64,000 nt of DNA from Roseburia rectibacter (lineage in GTDB: Bacteria; Bacillota; Clostridia; Lachnospirales; Lachnospiraceae). Each line of letters opens with the position of its first letter. Within the stretch, counting starts at the first letter, position 1. Where the stretch lies: the NCBI RefSeq assembly GCF_014287515.2, contig NZ_CP092473.1, positions 360,501 to 424,500 of the forward strand. The letters are read 5' to 3'. The notes beneath the pieces were generated by a model. That model worked only from the letters and a program-made list of their open reading frames with translations, had not been told where the DNA came from and ran no database searches. This document shows, one piece after another, positions 41,229 through 49,500 of this stretch. Position numbers and translations under genes: made by a program.

Positions 41229-41861
41229 ATGAATTATAAATTTTATGCTTTGCCTGTAGAAAAACAATCTCAAATATTGAATGCAGCATATAAAGTATTT
41301 GCAATGAATCAATATAAAAAGGCACCAACCTCAGAAATTGCAGCAGAAGCCGGAATTTCCAAGTCACTTTTGTTTCATTATTTTCATAACAAGCAGGAGC
41401 TGTATATTTTTTTATGGAATCATGCAGCGGATTTAACAAAAAAATACATGTGTAAATATAAGGTATATGAAACAGATGATTTTTTTGAAATGATGCGTCG
41501 GGGTCTGATGGCTAAGTGTGCAGTGATGAGAAAATACACATTTTTGTCTTTATTTTCCATAAATTCATACTTTGAAACAGAGCCGGATATTCAATCAACT
41601 ATCCAACCGTATGTACAGGATGTTACCCAAACGACATTGGAATTGCTTTTGTCAATTTTGAATCTCGATTTCATCCGTAAGGATATAGAATTTGTTCGTA
41701 TATATAAAGAAATTCTATATGCTTCAGAAGGGATGCTGAAGCATTGGTACAGAACAGGAAATTATGATGTAACTGTTTTTGAGCAGGAATATCTGGAAAT
41801 GATAAATCATTGGGAAATGGTTTATGGAAAGGGGACGGAAAATGATAGAAAACAGTTATAA
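41229..41861 (+). CDS. TetR-family regulator
   Basis: 210 residues. N-terminal helix-turn-helix: ILNAAYKVFAMNQYKKAPTS, EIAAEAGISKSLLFHYFHNK. The ligand-binding domain is all-helical. ATG 41229 follows GGAGGCGG at 41217-41224. It overlaps the hydrolase gene by 20 bases, so it probably controls itself, the hydrolase and perhaps the ABC genes upstream. Confidence 0.88.
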   Translation: MNYKFYALPVEKQSQILNAAYKVFAMNQYKKAPTSEIAAEAGISKSLLFHYFHNKQELYIFLWNHAADLTKKYMCKYKVYETDDFFEMMRRGLMAKCAVMRKYTFLSLFSINSYFETEPDIQSTIQPYVQDVTQTTLELLLSILNLDFIRKDIEFVRIYKEILYASEGMLKHWYRTGNYDVTVFEQEYLEMINHWEMVYGKGTENDRKQL

Positions 41862-42657
41862 GACATCCTGTGGCTGCATCCGTTATTTTGTAAATATAAT
41901 AGACAAGGAGAAAATTACGTTAGTATTTTTACCGGGACTTACAGCAGATCACAGACTTTTTGAGAAGCAGATAGAATATTTTGAGAATAAACAGAATGTG
42001 TTTGTATGGGATGCACCATCACATGCATTATCCAGACCATTTACGAATAATTACAGTCTGGCTGACATGGCAGAATGGCTTTATGAAATCTTAGCAAAAG
42101 AAGAAATTTATCATCCGATCATTATTGGTCAGTCTATGGGTGGATATCTGGCTCAAATGCATATGGAATTATATCCGGATAAGATAAAGGGGTTTATTTC
42201 TATTGATTCTGCACCGCTTCAAAAGTCTTATATGACTGCAATGGAAATATGGCTTCTTGAAAGAGCAGAGCCATTATATAAAATATATCCATGGAAAGCG
42301 CTTCTTAGGGCAGGGTCAAGAGGGTGCGCTGAGACAGATTATGGTCAGAATCTTATGCGGAAAATGATGATGTCCTATGATGCAGACCCTAAAGAATACG
42401 CAAGGCTTGCCGGCTTCGGGTACAGAATGCTTGCTGAAGCAATCAAAGCAGATCTGCCATATCGTATCAGTTGTCCGGCGTTACTTATCTGTGGAGAAAA
42501 GGATAAAGCGGGCTCAGCAAAAAGCTATAATAAGAAATGGCATCAGAGAGAAGGGTTACCGCTTAAATGGATAAAAAATGCCGGTCATAATTCCAATACC
42601 GACCAGCCGGATGAAGTAAACAGGCTTATAGAAAAATTTATCAGCGAGGTAGATTAG
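41842..42657 (+). CDS. Alpha/beta hydrolase
   Basis: 271 residues. Oxyanion loop FLPGLTADHRLFEKQ, nucleophile GQSMGGYLAQ (Ser near 98), acid Asp in LICGEKDKAGS and His in NAGHNSNTDQPDEV. Fold and motifs are clear; substrate unknown. ATG 41842 follows GGGGACGG within the TetR gene. Translationally coupled to the regulator. Confidence 0.85.
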   Translation: MIENSYKTSCGCIRYFVNIIDKEKITLVFLPGLTADHRLFEKQIEYFENKQNVFVWDAPSHALSRPFTNNYSLADMAEWLYEILAKEEIYHPIIIGQSMGGYLAQMHMELYPDKIKGFISIDSAPLQKSYMTAMEIWLLERAEPLYKIYPWKALLRAGSRGCAETDYGQNLMRKMMMSYDADPKEYARLAGFGYRMLAEAIKADLPYRISCPALLICGEKDKAGSAKSYNKKWHQREGLPLKWIKNAGHNSNTDQPDEVNRLIEKFISEVD

Positions 42658-42755
42658 GAAGGAAATTCACAGATTGCACTATTTTGTAGTAAATATAGGC
42701 ATAAATAGTTTACTTGCTGTATAATAGAGATATCTTAAGAAAGAAGGTATTCTCT

Positions 42756-43417
42756 ATGTCATTTAAGGAAAACGCTTACCAGCAAATGTCATTTACAGAT
42801 AGTTTTTCCGGATTAACTGCCAGAGAACAGAAAGCACAGGAAAAATCCTGAGGAAAAATCCTGGGCAAAAATCCTGGGCAAAAATCTTTGCCGATAAAAT
42901 ATTTCCTGCTATTGATGAAAAGCGCTTTTCTGTATTATACAATGATAAGGCATCCAGACCGAATACTCCGGTAAATGTGATCGTTGGCGCGCTCATCATC
43001 AAAGAGCTTTTTGATTATTCCGATGATGAGAAAGTTGAAAATCTTATGCTGGATTTTCGAATTCAGTATGCCCTTCATAATAAGGATCTCTACCATGACT
43101 GTGTGAAAGATCTAAGTGCTTCCATTGTAAAATTGATGGGAATCAGCGGCAAAGTCAGACGAATGGATTCCATGATGATTGAATCCAACATCCGCAAACT
43201 AAGCCGGATGGAACTGATATACACTTGCATTCTCCGTAATGGAGTGGAAACTGTTCCGTCAAATATTCGAAAGAATTACCATTTGGAAAAGATGCCCCGT
43301 GGAAAACAGCGTGGCAAGTTCTCTTTCGGTTCCAAAATAGCCGCATTGAATTTCCGGAAACTCTTCAATTATGTGAAGGGCTTAGGACATTACGCTCAAA
43401 ATCCGGTACTTGCATAA
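42756..43417 (+). pseudogene. IS1182-family transposase, internally deleted
   Basis: Starts SFKENAYQQMSFTDSFSGLT and is knocked out of frame by tandem repeats at 42838. The second frame has DKIFPAIDEKRFSVLYNDKA, VNVIVGALIIKELFDYSDDE and DFRIQYALHNKDLYHDCVKD. It joins segments normally 20 or more residues apart, then jumps again near LIYTCILRNG to the C-terminal GKFSFGSKIAALNFRKLFNY. Several deletions make it inactive. Confidence 0.85.
42838..42890 (+). repeat. Short tandem repeat in the transposase remnant
   Basis: Four near-copies of AAAAATCCTGGGC (about 13 bp) in a row, the first two reading GAAAAATCCTGAG. The array introduces a stop and shifts the frame of the transposase. Confidence 0.75.
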
Positions 43418-43544
43418 AACAAGGCAGGAAAGCCCCGGCATATATCTTCTAAAATCCGGCGACATACTACAAATTATGAATTTTTCAAGGTGCTATAGAA
43501 ATAGGGGAAAAGTTATTTATGGTTTTGCCCCCAACATCATGATA

Positions 43545-43581
43545 TTTTAAAATTGTAATAAAAAAAGTTACAATTTTAAAA
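43545..43581. promoter_or_regulatory. 14-bp inverted repeat before the HNH nuclease gene
   Basis: TTTTAAAATTGTAA (43545-43558) and TTACAATTTTAAAA (43568-43581), perfect, nine-base loop. It ends 39 bp before the proposed start. Either an operator or a leader hairpin; the rest of 43418-43544 shows no gene. Confidence 0.5.
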
Positions 43582-43620
43582 GACGAATTGAAACAGATAA
43601 TCAAGGGAGAAGGTGAGATA

Positions 43621-44781
43621 TTGGCTGATTTACCCATCGACAAGAAATACTACAACAAGCTTGACATAGATGGATTTTCTAAAATGATGAATTCTCCAAC
43701 GTGCAGCTATAAGTTTTATTGGCTCGAAGCAATTGTGCAGCTGATATCTGCTAATAAAAAAGAAGCTGCCTACGATGAAATCATCAACAAAATGATATCA
43801 AATGCCTGGTATCCGGTTCTTGAGTATCACATCCACTTAAGTGGAATCTATGGGGAAGGAATTATTAAGGATAATCTTGAAAAAGCCGTATTAAGATTAC
43901 AGAAATTAAGTGGACTTGCAAACAATGCAAGTGACGTAGAAATCATAAATAAATTGCTGGAGTTTTCGGAGGATAAAGAACTTGGCACTTACAAAAAAGA
44001 CCTCACGAAAAATGTTCCTTACAAGGCTTTGTCTGGCTTTGCAAATCGTGGAGTCGAGAAGATTAATCTGGAAAGCAGTGCCGGAAGAATGATGGAATAT
44101 TATAACAAACTAAGCCAGACCGAAATCTTATTGCCCTATACATTTAATGATGGTAAAAGTCTGAAAAGAGTGATTACCTTTCAAGAGGACTGGTTTCAAA
44201 TGATTCGGGACAATACCGTAAACATTCTCGGTTGGATTCAGTTGGAAAAGGTTAGGTGGCTGCAGAATAATAATCCGGAAGTTCCGGGATTGGTATATAA
44301 ACTTACCTCCGCAGATGAAAAAATACGCAAGTTGGAAAATGCAAGAAAGCTTTGGGACGCGGTGATGGAAATTACGCCAATTATAGATGTATTTAAGGGT
44401 GAACCAATCAATACACAAGAATATGATCTGGATCATTTTATTCCACACTCATTTGTGATGAATGATGAACTCTGGAATCTCATGCCGATGGATTCCATTT
44501 GGAATTCCAGGAAAAATAACAAGCTCCCAAAATGGGATTTGTTTTTTTCTAAGTTTGCAGATAATCAGTTTATTTTATATGAAAAGATGCATGAAAAGCC
44601 TGGAATTTACAAGTTATATGAAGCCTGTTACAGAGACAATTTACATTCCATTTGGGCAAATCAGGAACTTTATCGAAAAGGAAATTCAAGAGAGGAGTTC
44701 TGTAAGATATTGGATAAAAATATGCATCCCGTATACGATTCGGCAAGAAGGCAAGGTTACCAAATTTGGAATCTTGCATGA
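43621..44781 (+). CDS. HNH-endonuclease-domain protein
   Basis: About 386 residues. The HNH core is EYDLDHFIPHSFVMNDELWN then LMPMDSIWNSRKNNKLP (about residues 275-310), with DH, the central Asn and the final NSRKNNKLP matching the HNH pattern found also in Cas9-like and stand-alone nucleases. The N-terminal 250 residues are helical and specific (LPIDKKYYNKLDIDGFSKMM, CSYKFYWLEAIVQLI). TTG 43621 is preferred because AGGGAGAAGGTGAG precedes it; TTG 43588 is in frame without a site. A defence role is possible but unproven. Confidence 0.75.
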   Translation: MADLPIDKKYYNKLDIDGFSKMMNSPTCSYKFYWLEAIVQLISANKKEAAYDEIINKMISNAWYPVLEYHIHLSGIYGEGIIKDNLEKAVLRLQKLSGLANNASDVEIINKLLEFSEDKELGTYKKDLTKNVPYKALSGFANRGVEKINLESSAGRMMEYYNKLSQTEILLPYTFNDGKSLKRVITFQEDWFQMIRDNTVNILGWIQLEKVRWLQNNNPEVPGLVYKLTSADEKIRKLENARKLWDAVMEITPIIDVFKGEPINTQEYDLDHFIPHSFVMNDELWNLMPMDSIWNSRKNNKLPKWDLFFSKFADNQFILYEKMHEKPGIYKLYEACYRDNLHSIWANQELYRKGNSREEFCKILDKNMHPVYDSARRQGYQIWNLA

Positions 44782-44917
44782 AATATATTGGATTGGCTAC
44801 CTTTATAGATATTTTGCATTTATTTACGAAATAAGTTCCGTTCAGGTATACAAAATCGTAAAGCCGAAAGAGTTAAGAGGTTTATTTTTGCCTTATGCGT
44901 GGAAACTGTCATCAGAA

Positions 44918-45188
44918 GAACTGACACTGTTAAAGGGAGATGTGCGTTTCCATGATGTCGTGTTCGGCTATGTGCCGGAGAAAACGGTGCTGAACGGAAT
45001 ATCATTGTTTGCAAAACCGGGACAGATCACATATGATGGGATCGACGTCAAAGATATCAGGAAAGATGACCTGCGGCGTTCTCTTTCCATGGTAATACAG
45101 GATACACATTTGTTTACAGGCACGATCGCACACAGGCTTTCCACCGTAAGAAATTCCAATGCGATCATGGTACTTGAAAAAGGAGAGA
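44918..45188 (+). pseudogene. ABC exporter ATPase domain with two internal deletions
   Basis: Frame reads LTLLKGDVRFHDVVFGYVPE then KTVLNGISLFAKPGQ, jumps to ITYDGIDVKDIRKDDLRRSL, SMVIQDTHLFTGTI, and jumps to AHRLSTVRNSNAIMVLEKGE. The Walker A segment and the whole signature/Walker B region are missing, without frame loss. The upstream 44782-44917 is foreign sequence. Inactive. Confidence 0.8.
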
Positions 45189-45194
45189 ATGACA

Positions 45195-45428
45195 ATGGGA
45201 TATTTAATTTCCGAGACAACAAAAGAAGAACGTGAAAAGATCGTGGCAGAATCATTAGGAAACATAGATGCAGCCTGCGATGGCTGCATGTCAGGACTTG
45301 TGGAAATGTATCAGGATTATATTGATGGGAAAAAAGAATTGCGCGAGATCAATATGGAGTTCAATGCCCGCTATGTGAAAAGTGAGGATATGCCTGGAAG
45401 AGAAGGCTGCGGGTCTCAGGGAAGATAA
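45195..45428 (+). CDS. Small conserved protein, unknown function
   Basis: 77 residues: MGYLISETTKEEREKIVAES, LGNIDAACDGCMSGLVEMYQ, DYIDGKKELREINMEFNARY. I recall close relatives in many Lachnospiraceae next to ABC exporters. The pair CDGC is conserved in them. ATG 45195 follows AAAGGAGAG with normal spacing. The C-terminal 12 residues may be foreign, as the next gene is also broken. Confidence 0.55.
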   Translation: MGYLISETTKEEREKIVAESLGNIDAACDGCMSGLVEMYQDYIDGKKELREINMEFNARYVKSEDMPGREGCGSQGR

Positions 45429-45441
45429 GGAGGAAAATCAA

Positions 45442-45495
45442 ATGAGTTTCGTAAAAGGAATCCATCATGTACGTTTGAAAAGCAGCCGGATTTGA
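45442..45495 (+). pseudogene. VOC/glyoxalase-family gene, 5' stub
   Basis: AAGGAGG then ATG 45442 and only MSFVKGIHHVRLKSSRI before a stop. The first ten residues match the start of vicinal-oxygen-chelate proteins, which normally continue for about 120 residues. A deletion removed the rest. Confidence 0.5.
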
Positions 45496-45645
45496 AAAAA
45501 GAGAGTGCGGGCAGCTTTGGCAACAGATGTTGAAAATTAAAGTCAACTAAAATTTACGAAAAACCAGTTATCAAACCCACCAGGACATGATATAATGGTA
45601 AAAATGTACTAGTTATGTGCAGGAACAGAAGGGGGAGCGTAAGTG

Positions 45646-48504
45646 ATGACATTTGCGGCTTTGTGGCTGTTACTTCATATATTTGGTGTTCTTGTGGCTT
45701 TTGATTTACTGGTGATTGTTTTCCGGAAGGAAGATACAAACTATAGAGGGGAGCTTATCTTAACGATTGCCTGTTGTCTGGTGACACTTGTGGCAAAAAG
45801 TATTTACATTGTGGGCGGTCAGAAAGAAACTATGGTTGTGATCGGGAAAATGGAATACCTGGGAAAATGTTTTGGTAATTTCTGCGCTCTCATGTTTATG
45901 ATACGCTGGAAAAATATAAAAATCCCTCAGTGGGCGATTCATCTGCTTCTTGTGGTAAACATGGGATTTTATGTTATGATCGCAACCGTTGATTATCATC
46001 ATCTATACTATAAAGATTACTGGCTGGCTCCTTCGAAGGCAAACCTGAACGGATATACGCTGGAAATCTCTCCAGCACCAATGTACTATGTCTATATGGC
46101 TTTCTTACTGGCAGAAATCATGACCACGATCGGCATCATCATCTCTTCCTACTGCTCTCAGAGAAGTATGCCCAATAAAGGAAAAATCCATTTCCTTATG
46201 ATCGCAGCGATGCTTTCACCAATGCTCCTGTTGTCTCTGCGCATTTTAAAAATTCTAAAAGGAGATGATCCAACACCTCTTGGAATTCTGTTGTCCTGTA
46301 TCTTTATGAGCATTGCCGTTGTAAAATACGGCTTGTTTGATCCTGTAAAAAATGCAAAAAATTATATTATTGATAATCTGAAAGAAGCTGTCATTGTAAC
46401 AGATGCGGATCACCGTTTCCTTTTTTTAAATTCGATGGCGGATAAAATTATTACTTCTATAAATAAGGAACAGGGATATTGCACGGATGATAAGATATAT
46501 ACATTTATTCAGGGCAGTCAGGATTTTTTTGACTGGAAAGACCGGCATTATCAGGTGGAAGAAACGGTGTTAAAGGACAATGAACTGATACAGGGATATA
46601 TGATGACAATTGTCGACGTGACAAAGATCATAGAGCAGAACCATCTGATGAAGCGTCTTGTATTACAGACGGAAGATGCCAACCGTGCCAAAACCAACTT
46701 CGTTTCGAATATGTCACATGAGATACGTACGCCGATGAACTCTATTGTGGGAATTACAGAGATCTTACTGCGTTCCCGGCATTCACCGAAGGAGCAGGAA
46801 TATCTGCTGAATATCCAGAGTTCCGGGCGTGTGCTTCTTACGATCATCAATGATGTGCTGGATTGTTCAAAGATGGAAGCCGGTAAAATGCAGCTGTTTG
46901 ATGAACCGTATGATACATGTTCGATGTTTCATGATCTGAGGATTAGTATGGAAAACAGGATCGGACATTCCGGTCTGGAACTGATCTATGATATTGATCA
47001 GGATATTCCATGTAAGCTGAAAGGGGATATGGGGCGTATCCGTCAGGTCATCATAAACCTGGTGAATAACGCCATTAAATATACAGAGAAAGGCAGCGTC
47101 CGCTTTTCCGTGCATGTCAGACAGAAAAATACGGATAAAGTAATGCTTTATTATGAGGTGGCAGATACCGGGATCGGAATCCGCAAGGAAGATCAGAAAA
47201 TTCTGTTCGATGCGTTTCAGCGCGTGGAGATGGACAGAAACCGTTATGTGGAAGGAACCGGACTGGGGTTGACAATTTCCCAGAATTTAGTCAATATGAT
47301 GGGAGGAGTCATTGAAGTAGAAAGCGAATATGGCAAGGGAAGTAAGTTTTACTTTACGATAGAACAGACCATTGTTGATGCGACACCAATGTCTGCTGTT
47401 AATTACGAGCAGCAGAAGGAGAGTGTGATCGAAAAAGAAGCAGAGAATCTGTTTATTGCGCCGGAAGCTCATATTTTGCTTGTAGATGATAATGATCTGA
47501 ATCTTGTGGTTGCGCAGGAGCTTTTAAAGCCGCTTCAGATGCAGATAGATACCGCGGAAAATGGTATGCAGGCAGTTAAGATGGTTCGGCAGGATCAATA
47601 TGATCTGGTATTGATGGATCATATGATGCCGGTTATGGATGGAATAGAAGCTACAAAAGAGATTCGTGCATTGCCGGATGAAAAACGAAAAGAAGTGCCG
47701 ATCATTGCACTCACTGCAAATGCAATGGTAGATGCGAGAAAAGAATTTTTGAATGTGGGGATGAATGGTTTTGTTGCAAAACCGATTGAGTTTACACGGA
47801 TCTGTAATCAGTTAAAGTTATGGCTTCCGAAAGAGCTTATACACGAGATTTCTAAGGAAGAGGCAAAAGAACTTATTACAGAGGATGATATGGATGCTGC
47901 GGCAGAGACAGAAAGATCACAGGAAGTAACAGACGGATTTTCGTTTGAAGAGGGGGTAAAACGTTGTGGTTCAAAAGCAGCCCTTATGAAAACGATCCAG
48001 ATTTTTTACCGTACGATCGACAGCAAGGCAAATAAGATCGAACAGTGCCTGAAAGAAGGTCTGATCAATGATTATGTCATTGAAGTACATGCGTTAAAGA
48101 GTTCCGCACTTCTGATCGGTGCAGTACCGTTATCAGAGGCGGCAAAGGAACTTGAAAGTTGTGGTAAGCAGGCAGACACATCAGTGCTTGAGGAAAAAAC
48201 ACCGGATCTGCTTACGATGTACCGTGGTTTTAAAACGATACTCCGTCCCTATGCAGATAAGGAGGAAGCTGCCAAAAAAGAAGTTTCGGATGGCGAGTGG
48301 ATCGATGCGTTACAGCAGATTCATCAATGCATAGAACAATTTGATCTTGACGGAGTGGATCTGATCATGCAGCAGCTTGAAGAATATCAGATCCCGGAAT
48401 GTTTAAGAGAATCCATGGATCAGCTGCGTGTATATGTGGCGGATGTATCGATGGAAGAAATTATGGAATTGACAGATACCATGGCGGAGTTATTGCGGGA
48501 CTAA
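45646..48504 (+). CDS. Hybrid sensor histidine kinase with receiver and HPt domains
   Basis: 952 residues. N-terminal 7TM sensor region (about 1-230) of the histidine-kinase 7TM type; PAS domain (about 245-340: AVIVTDADHRFLFLNSMADK); HisKA with SNMSHEIRTPMNSIVGI (His near 366); ATPase boxes NLVNNAIKYTEKG, DTGIGIRKEDQ and GTGLGLTISQNLV; receiver with VLMDHMMPVMDG (about 610-725); C-terminal HPt with EVHALKSSALLIGA. A complete phosphorelay in one protein. GGGGGAG precedes ATG 45646. It is 12 bp upstream of a receiver-domain gene, its probable output. Confidence 0.92.
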   Translation: MTFAALWLLLHIFGVLVAFDLLVIVFRKEDTNYRGELILTIACCLVTLVAKSIYIVGGQKETMVVIGKMEYLGKCFGNFCALMFMIRWKNIKIPQWAIHLLLVVNMGFYVMIATVDYHHLYYKDYWLAPSKANLNGYTLEISPAPMYYVYMAFLLAEIMTTIGIIISSYCSQRSMPNKGKIHFLMIAAMLSPMLLLSLRILKILKGDDPTPLGILLSCIFMSIAVVKYGLFDPVKNAKNYIIDNLKEAVIVTDADHRFLFLNSMADKIITSINKEQGYCTDDKIYTFIQGSQDFFDWKDRHYQVEETVLKDNELIQGYMMTIVDVTKIIEQNHLMKRLVLQTEDANRAKTNFVSNMSHEIRTPMNSIVGITEILLRSRHSPKEQEYLLNIQSSGRVLLTIINDVLDCSKMEAGKMQLFDEPYDTCSMFHDLRISMENRIGHSGLELIYDIDQDIPCKLKGDMGRIRQVIINLVNNAIKYTEKGSVRFSVHVRQKNTDKVMLYYEVADTGIGIRKEDQKILFDAFQRVEMDRNRYVEGTGLGLTISQNLVNMMGGVIEVESEYGKGSKFYFTIEQTIVDATPMSAVNYEQQKESVIEKEAENLFIAPEAHILLVDDNDLNLVVAQELLKPLQMQIDTAENGMQAVKMVRQDQYDLVLMDHMMPVMDGIEATKEIRALPDEKRKEVPIIALTANAMVDARKEFLNVGMNGFVAKPIEFTRICNQLKLWLPKELIHEISKEEAKELITEDDMDAAAETERSQEVTDGFSFEEGVKRCGSKAALMKTIQIFYRTIDSKANKIEQCLKEGLINDYVIEVHALKSSALLIGAVPLSEAAKELESCGKQADTSVLEEKTPDLLTMYRGFKTILRPYADKEEAAKKEVSDGEWIDALQQIHQCIEQFDLDGVDLIMQQLEEYQIPECLRESMDQLRVYVADVSMEEIMELTDTMAELLRD

Positions 48505-48516
48505 AGGAGGTTTATT

Positions 48517-49281
48517 ATGCTTGAGGACAAAAGAGAATTTCTTATTTTGATGGAAGAACAGAGTTATCTGATGAAGTCATTTGAGAGTACATTTGAAAAA
48601 GAAAAGGTTAAAGCAAATGTAGTAAATATCGCAATGGCAACAACACTTACCACAAAAGAACAGCCACAGGGCTATCTGATCTGTACAAGTGCAGAACTTT
48701 TGAAAAAGGCGGTAGGTGTCAAGGTAATCGTCGATCATGCGATCAAGCATAAAACACCTGTATTTGTTATGGGAAATGTGGAAGAGCTTGAGAAACTCTG
48801 GGAAACACTTCCAAAACAGATGTTTACCGATATCTTTATAAGACCGATCAATGTTGTGGAGATGGTGGAAAACATCAAACGGCAGGTCGATGAATATTAC
48901 AGGATGAAAAAAAGAACGATTTTAGCAGTTGATGATTCGGGGGTAATACTTCGAAATATTAAGACACTGTTAGAAGATAAATATCAGGTGATCCCGGTCA
49001 ATTCCAGCGAAATGGCGATCAAATACCTTGCCTTAAATATACCGGATCTGATCTTATTAGACTATGAAATGCCGATCGTCGACGGCAGGCAGTTTATGCA
49101 GATGATACGCGAAGATGCAGAATTTCAGAATATTCCGATTATTTTCCTGACGGGAAAAAATGATGCACAGACAGTCATGAACGTGATGTCATTAAAGCCG
49201 GACGGTTATCTGTTAAAGAGCATGGATGCACAGAAACTGCATGCAGCAATCGATGATTTCTTTAAAAAGCGGACAAAATAA
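48517..49281 (+). CDS. Response regulator with degenerate and functional receiver domains
   Basis: 254 residues. Residues 1-125 look like a receiver fold without the phospho-acceptor (EFLILMEEQSYLMKSFESTF, then TDIFIRPINVVEMVENI). Residues 130-252 are a full receiver: LAVDDSGVILRNIKTLLEDK, LILLDYEMPIVDG (Asp near 185), FLTGKND and YLLKSMD. No DNA-binding or enzymatic output is attached, so it may act by protein contact. AAGGAGG precedes ATG. Coupled to the hybrid kinase upstream. Confidence 0.88.
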   Translation: MLEDKREFLILMEEQSYLMKSFESTFEKEKVKANVVNIAMATTLTTKEQPQGYLICTSAELLKKAVGVKVIVDHAIKHKTPVFVMGNVEELEKLWETLPKQMFTDIFIRPINVVEMVENIKRQVDEYYRMKKRTILAVDDSGVILRNIKTLLEDKYQVIPVNSSEMAIKYLALNIPDLILLDYEMPIVDGRQFMQMIREDAEFQNIPIIFLTGKNDAQTVMNVMSLKPDGYLLKSMDAQKLHAAIDDFFKKRTK

Positions 49282-49286
49282 TATGG

Positions 49287-49338
49287 AAAAATACCTCCTT
49301 TGCAGGCATGATATAAATCTGCTCAGGGGGTATTTTAT
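49287..49338 (+). terminator. Terminator of the kinase-regulator operon
   Basis: AAAATACCTCC (49287-49297) pairs with GGGGGTATTTT (49326-49336) with one G-T pair and a 28-base loop; ATT follows. Confidence 0.65.
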
Positions 49339-49500
49339 TGATATTGAAAACCCACCATTTACCGGGACCTGTAATATCAGAAGAATAAAAATCAAAAAAC
49401 TAAGAAAAGTTTAATCTTCACAAAATTGACAAATCTGTATGTAATGATAGAATAACTTTGTTGAAAAAGAGACTATGAGAGATTGAATTATGAGGAAACC

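Noticed and set aside
42838..42890. 13-bp tandem repeat as a functional regulatory array
   Set aside because: It lies inside a dead transposase gene and simply disrupts its frame.
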